DNA from: Ischnura elegans
Lineage: Eukaryota; Arthropoda; Insecta; Odonata; Coenagrionidae
Assembly: GCF_921293095.1 (NCBI RefSeq)
Contig: NC_060259.1
Span: forward strand, 1,302,001 to 1,366,000
Reading direction: 5' to 3'
Length of the DNA: 64,000 nt
Positions 60,608 through 64,000 of this stretch are shown in pieces. Made by a program: the position numbers and the translations under genes. Under the pieces are notes generated by a model that had not been told where the DNA came from, did no database searches, and was given only the letters and a program-made list of their open reading frames with translations. Position 1 is the first letter of the stretch. Every line of letters begins with the position of its first letter.

Positions 60608-61687
60608 TGTGACATACCGACCATATGTCACGTATTTTCTCTCGTTATGTAATGACTCGAGTAGGGGATGATCACATATGTGTGGATGAGCGTGGGTATG
60701 TCTGAGTGTGTGCGTGAGTGTGTGTGTCATGCCCCGGGCATGAGGTAAAAGTGACTCACAAATGTTCAGTGTTTGGTCAGCTCGGACCGGTGGTTGCCCC
60801 ACCCAACAGTGAGGCCCAAGTGTAACCCCTCTTGTCCCAAAAAAACCCATCCCCTGTGTATCATCCCCCTCCAATATCACTATAAAGCGGCGGACGGAGA
60901 GAGCCTCCGGGCGAGAAAGGCTAGTTTGGTCGACGGGCGAGAAACGCTATCCTGATCGACGCAGAAAGGGATGGATGACGTGCCAGATTGGTCGTCATTT
61001 TTCTGGGTGTACCCAAAGAGTGCAGTTAGCGGGACGAGATTGTCTACGGAGGTAGCCAGCAGCGGAGAGCAAGATTGCAGACGAGCGACAGGCAGGACCA
61101 ACGCCCAGAGGTCGGGAGGAAGACAGCCCCCGATCCCACGGACATTTGGGGTCCAACGTGTCGCATCATCGACGGCTCCTACTGCTCAAGGCTGCGAGAA
61201 ACCGTAAGAACGTCGCAGTCAGCGACCCGTCCCCGTGCTCGTTCGCCCAGACCCGATTTAATCCCCAAACTGTGTATCCAAAATATTTGGGTTTTTTCTC
61301 TCTATCCCGGTGCGCCGTATGTATTCATCAAACTGTTGACTCCTTGTCAGAAATCTGATTCAGTGTTACCACTAGAGCAGCCTAAAAACTTAATTTGGGC
61401 AAATTGTAAACTCGGCCCACGAATTCTACCAATCACAAATTGTTGCTTTTTTTGTATTTCTTTTGGAGGGGGGCAATTCAACCATATCATCTTGTGCACT
61501 ATTCGTTCACCTCATTCTCATCAGGGTATTTAATTTCAATAAGTGTGTGTGTATGCTATGTCTGAAGTGGAAAATATATTTTTTTTATGTTTCAAAGTAC
61601 TTAATAATCGTTCGATCATTCCGTACTCGGGACCATTGATGCCCTCCCCACCCAGTAAAATAGGTGGCGTTTTCATGTTCCGCCACA
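60608..61687 (+). repeat. 5' LTR of the Ty3/Gypsy-type element
   Basis: It begins TGTGACATACC directly after a TA repeat and ends GCCACA, giving TG...CA with a short TGTG/CACA inverted end. Length about 1,080 bp. The boundaries are inferred from these ends and from the primer site six bases downstream, because the partner LTR lies outside the window. Confidence 0.6.
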
Positions 61688-61693
61688 TATAAA

Positions 61694-61707
61694 TGGCGCC
61701 CAACTCG
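61694..61707 (+). other. Primer binding site of the LTR element
   Basis: TGGCGCCCAACTCG lies six bases after the LTR end. TGGCGCC at this place is the classical tRNA 3'-end complement used to prime minus-strand synthesis in retroelements. Confidence 0.75.
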
Positions 61708-61849
61708 CGGCACGATTGGTAATGCGTATAGTACGCAAAATAAATAAAAAGCGTCTTAACCCTGGCAAGGAACACCTTCACAAGGTTGGCATTGTTTTGT
61801 ATTTTTAAGGGATATTTTGTTTTATCGAGGTTATTTTTCGCATGCCACT

Positions 61850-63352
61850 ATGGCAGAACTTGGGAATAAAGAATCGGCATTTTCAAAGTATCGGGAGAAG
61901 GAAAGCGAAGATGACGAGTCTGATGCGGGCAGCGGTCGGTCGGAAACCAATTGCATAACAACTGGTTTAGCAGGCATGGTGTTGCGTACCCCAAACGAGC
62001 GTGAGGTAGCATCATCGACCGCCCGTATTAGTGACCATATGGGGGAGTTATTACCGGAAGATTCGAGGGATGGCACTCTTAAGACCCTCGTGTCCTTGAT
62101 CCACGATTTAACAAGTAAAATTAACGCCAGCCAACTGAAAAACGAGTCGATGCATGATGATTTAACAAGTAAAACTGAGTCGATGCATAATGATTTAACA
62201 AGTAAAATTACCGGCATCGAACTTAAAACTAAGTCGATGCATGATGAGCTAAAGGCTGACAATGCTGCGTTACGCGAAGAGTTTAAACTCAATAATGAGA
62301 GAATACAAGTCGAGATTCAAACTTGGAAGGAGACTCTCTCTCAGGAGGTGTCTCAAATGAATAGAAATATAGGTGAGGTAGAAACTCTTTGTGAAATGAA
62401 AATAGATGAAGCCGCCAGGAAGGTGCGCGAACAATGTCGAGAGGTGGTAATTTCCGAAGTAGGGTATGTGAAGGTTCGTACCGAGGTGTTGGAAAAGAAC
62501 GTTGAGGAAGTGGTAGCGACACAGAAAAGCGAGCAGGATAGTTTCAAAGCACGCGACGAAAAAATTAAATCGCTTGAAAATAAAATTGTCACTCTTAAAG
62601 AAAAGGGCATAACCTCGCAGGTAGTTTCTGTGCCTGCCCAGTCTTTCACAAAGCCAAGCTTCTCTGCCCTCAGTCACGAACATCCCATTGCCTTCATAAA
62701 GGAAGTTCATGATTACTTCTCGGTGGTAAATATTCCGCACGCATTACAACCGCAATTTTTCTTTCAAATGTTAGAAGGAGATGCCAAAACGTGGGGGAAG
62801 TCCTTATTTCCGCTTCCGGCCACACTTGCGGAATGTAAAGAAAAGTTTTTGTCGAATTTCTGGGATGCCGATACTCAATACAATTTTCGTATGCAAGTAA
62901 TCACAGGCAAGTATGTAAGAACGAAGATGAACACGATGAAACAATTCGCGACAGAGAAAGTAGCGTTAGCGAGATTGTGTTCTCCACCTATGTCTGAAGG
63001 GGAAATTATTTATTCATTAATCCGACAATTTCCCATAAATGTGCAAAATATGCTAAAATCTGTAGAACAGCTGACGGTCGATCGGTTAATAATGCTGCTT
63101 GGGTTATATGATCAAACGTATCAGTCAAGCGCGCCACCAGTGGGTAATGCTAATCCCCAAGGTTCGCAGCACGGGTCGAGTAACACGAGGCCGTCGACAG
63201 CTGATCACGAGTACCGAGTGAACTCAGTCACATTCAAAGGGGGACGCGGGCGAGGCAACTTGCCATCAGAAAAACAATCCTCCTTTCAACCGCCTCGTAG
63301 TGGGTCCCCATTAAACCAGGAGGAAGGTTTAAACTCGCGCCGGCTGGTCTAG
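61850..63352 (+). CDS. Gag of the Ty3/Gypsy-type element
   Basis: The frame opens at 61817, but the ATG at 61850 (MAELGNKES) is a better start. The N-terminal half is charged and contains internal repeats of DLTSK near residues 95-130 and long coiled-coil stretches. The C-terminal half holds a retrotransposon gag domain: HPIAFIKEVHDYFSVV, FFFQMLEGDAKTWGKSLFP, CKEKFLSNFWDADTQYNFR and LIRQFPINVQNMLKSV. It ends in a Gly/Arg/Ser-rich tail; no CCHC knuckle is apparent. Protein of about 500 residues, ending at 63,352. Confidence 0.8.
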   Translation: MAELGNKESAFSKYREKESEDDESDAGSGRSETNCITTGLAGMVLRTPNEREVASSTARISDHMGELLPEDSRDGTLKTLVSLIHDLTSKINASQLKNESMHDDLTSKTESMHNDLTSKITGIELKTKSMHDELKADNAALREEFKLNNERIQVEIQTWKETLSQEVSQMNRNIGEVETLCEMKIDEAARKVREQCREVVISEVGYVKVRTEVLEKNVEEVVATQKSEQDSFKARDEKIKSLENKIVTLKEKGITSQVVSVPAQSFTKPSFSALSHEHPIAFIKEVHDYFSVVNIPHALQPQFFFQMLEGDAKTWGKSLFPLPATLAECKEKFLSNFWDADTQYNFRMQVITGKYVRTKMNTMKQFATEKVALARLCSPPMSEGEIIYSLIRQFPINVQNMLKSVEQLTVDRLIMLLGLYDQTYQSSAPPVGNANPQGSQHGSSNTRPSTADHEYRVNSVTFKGGRGRGNLPSEKQSSFQPPRSGSPLNQEEGLNSRRLV

Positions 63353-63398
63353 ACTCCCTCCGGTGTCCAGCCGACGCGGAAAAAGCGGAGGTTTTATG

Positions 63399-64000
63399 TC
63401 AGATCATCGCGACTTACGAAATTGAGGTAGAAGGCGCAGGGGACGAAAGGAAAGGAAGTATTTATGCCGAGAGGCGTTGCTGTCCGATCGTGAATTGTTC
63501 CGCGAACGGCGTTCAGAGTAAAGCGCTGTTAGACACGGGCAGCGAAATTTCCGCAATCTCGGAGGAATATTTCAAAGAATTAGATATCAAAACTATGATA
63601 CCTTGCTTTCCTCTGAACCGATCTTGTATCATATGTGCTGATAGTCGGAAGTCTCCTCCCATCACTCGTCAGGTCTTACTTACGATCACTATAGAATGCA
63701 TTGAGTTCGAGGTAATTTGCCTGGTTGTAAAGAATCTAGTTAAACCATTAATACTGGGAATAGATTTTCTTATGTATAACAAGGTCATCATTGATTTAGA
63801 GAAAAAGCATATCTTGCTAAGGAGTTCGGAAACGGCACTTGTTAGTATCCCGATAAACGCTCGTGGGACCCGGGAGATTCCTACTGTTTTAGCCTTAGAG
63901 GAAAGGGTAGGGGAGGCGGAGATAGAATTGGCGATAGAAAATGTAAAGCATTTACATGATGAAGAAAAGGACGCTTTGCGGGGTCTCTTAATGAAATATA
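63399..64000 (+). CDS. Start of pro/pol of the Ty3/Gypsy-type element
   Basis: An open frame runs to the window edge with the aspartic protease signature ALLDTGSEISAISEEYF, then PLILGIDFLMYN, the usual protease C-terminal 'ILG-DfL' block. It lies in a different frame from gag, as in many Ty3-like elements, which are known to use frameshifting to make Gag-Pol. RT, RNase H and integrase would follow outside the window. Confidence 0.75.

Larger units (their letters stand above)
60608..64000 (+). mobile_element. Ty3/Gypsy-type LTR retrotransposon, 5' part
   Basis: A fossil LTR element of the Ty3/Gypsy group. Parts seen: 5' LTR (about 60,608-61,687), primer binding site (61,694), gag and the start of pro/pol. 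It continues past the right edge, so the 3' LTR is not available and age cannot be estimated from LTR divergence. The part seen looks whole. It inserted into a TA microsatellite beside a PLE tail. Confidence 0.8.

Noticed and set aside
61075-61533. 152-residue plus-strand open frame as a separate gene
   Set aside because: It lies inside the inferred 5' LTR, with no recognisable domain.

Overview
This is a repeat-dominated, AT-rich eukaryotic window, most likely from an arthropod and probably an insect. The evidence is the mix of elements: Penelope-like elements (PLEs) with hammerhead-ribozyme motifs, CR1-, RTE- and Jockey-type LINEs, Harbinger and piggyBac DNA transposons, hAT-type MITEs, tRNA-derived SINEs and a Ty3/Gypsy-type LTR element. 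The only plausible host gene is two phase-compatible minus-strand exons at 54.07-54.16 and 57.17-57.36 kb that resemble the C-terminus of a SET/MYND (SmydA-type) protein. I see no operons, no CRISPR array and no convincing functional tRNA or rRNA gene.

Layout. 1-3.1 kb: hairpin repeats and a 188-bp satellite. 4.7-9.75 kb: a degenerate Harbinger transposon (5001-7181) holding a PLE-tail insertion with a perfect 168-bp palindrome, followed by a 0.45-kb foldback. 10.3-18.0 kb: a CR1-like LINE split by a 3.55-kb TA-flanked transposon that carries a THAP-like remnant. 18.4-22.4 kb: an unclassified TIR transposon with GTATAC-rich ends and nested MITE and LINE pieces; a paralogous empty site lies just to its left. 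23.4-27.5 kb: a long-TIR element that holds two copies of a TA-flanked DUF4806-like element, one inserted into the other. 27.5-28.3 kb: a LINE 3' end. 30.0-30.8 kb: a minus-strand piggyBac remnant.

30.8-52.5 kb is a pericentromere-like block made of two abutting satellites. The 181-bp family occupies about 30.83-43.95 kb and is interrupted by a piggyBac (32.47-35.4) and an RTE LINE (35.9-41.14), which is itself interrupted by a Jockey fragment and a 319-bp insertion. The ~175-bp family runs from 43.96 to 52.45 kb and is interrupted by an apparently intact PLE (45.8-48.6) and a second PLE tail (51.46-51.57).

52.5-64 kb: the putative SmydA-like exons with an RTE-like LINE in the intron, an exon-like plus-strand segment, a PLE with 250-bp inverted arms, a pair of SINEs, another PLE tail, and the 5' part of a Ty3/Gypsy element (LTR, primer site, gag, start of pro/pol) that runs off the right edge.

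The recurring theme is PLE activity. At least four PLE-derived loci carry complete or degenerate hammerhead cores, in direct, inverted and palindromic layouts. All family assignments come from reading motifs by eye; no database search was run.
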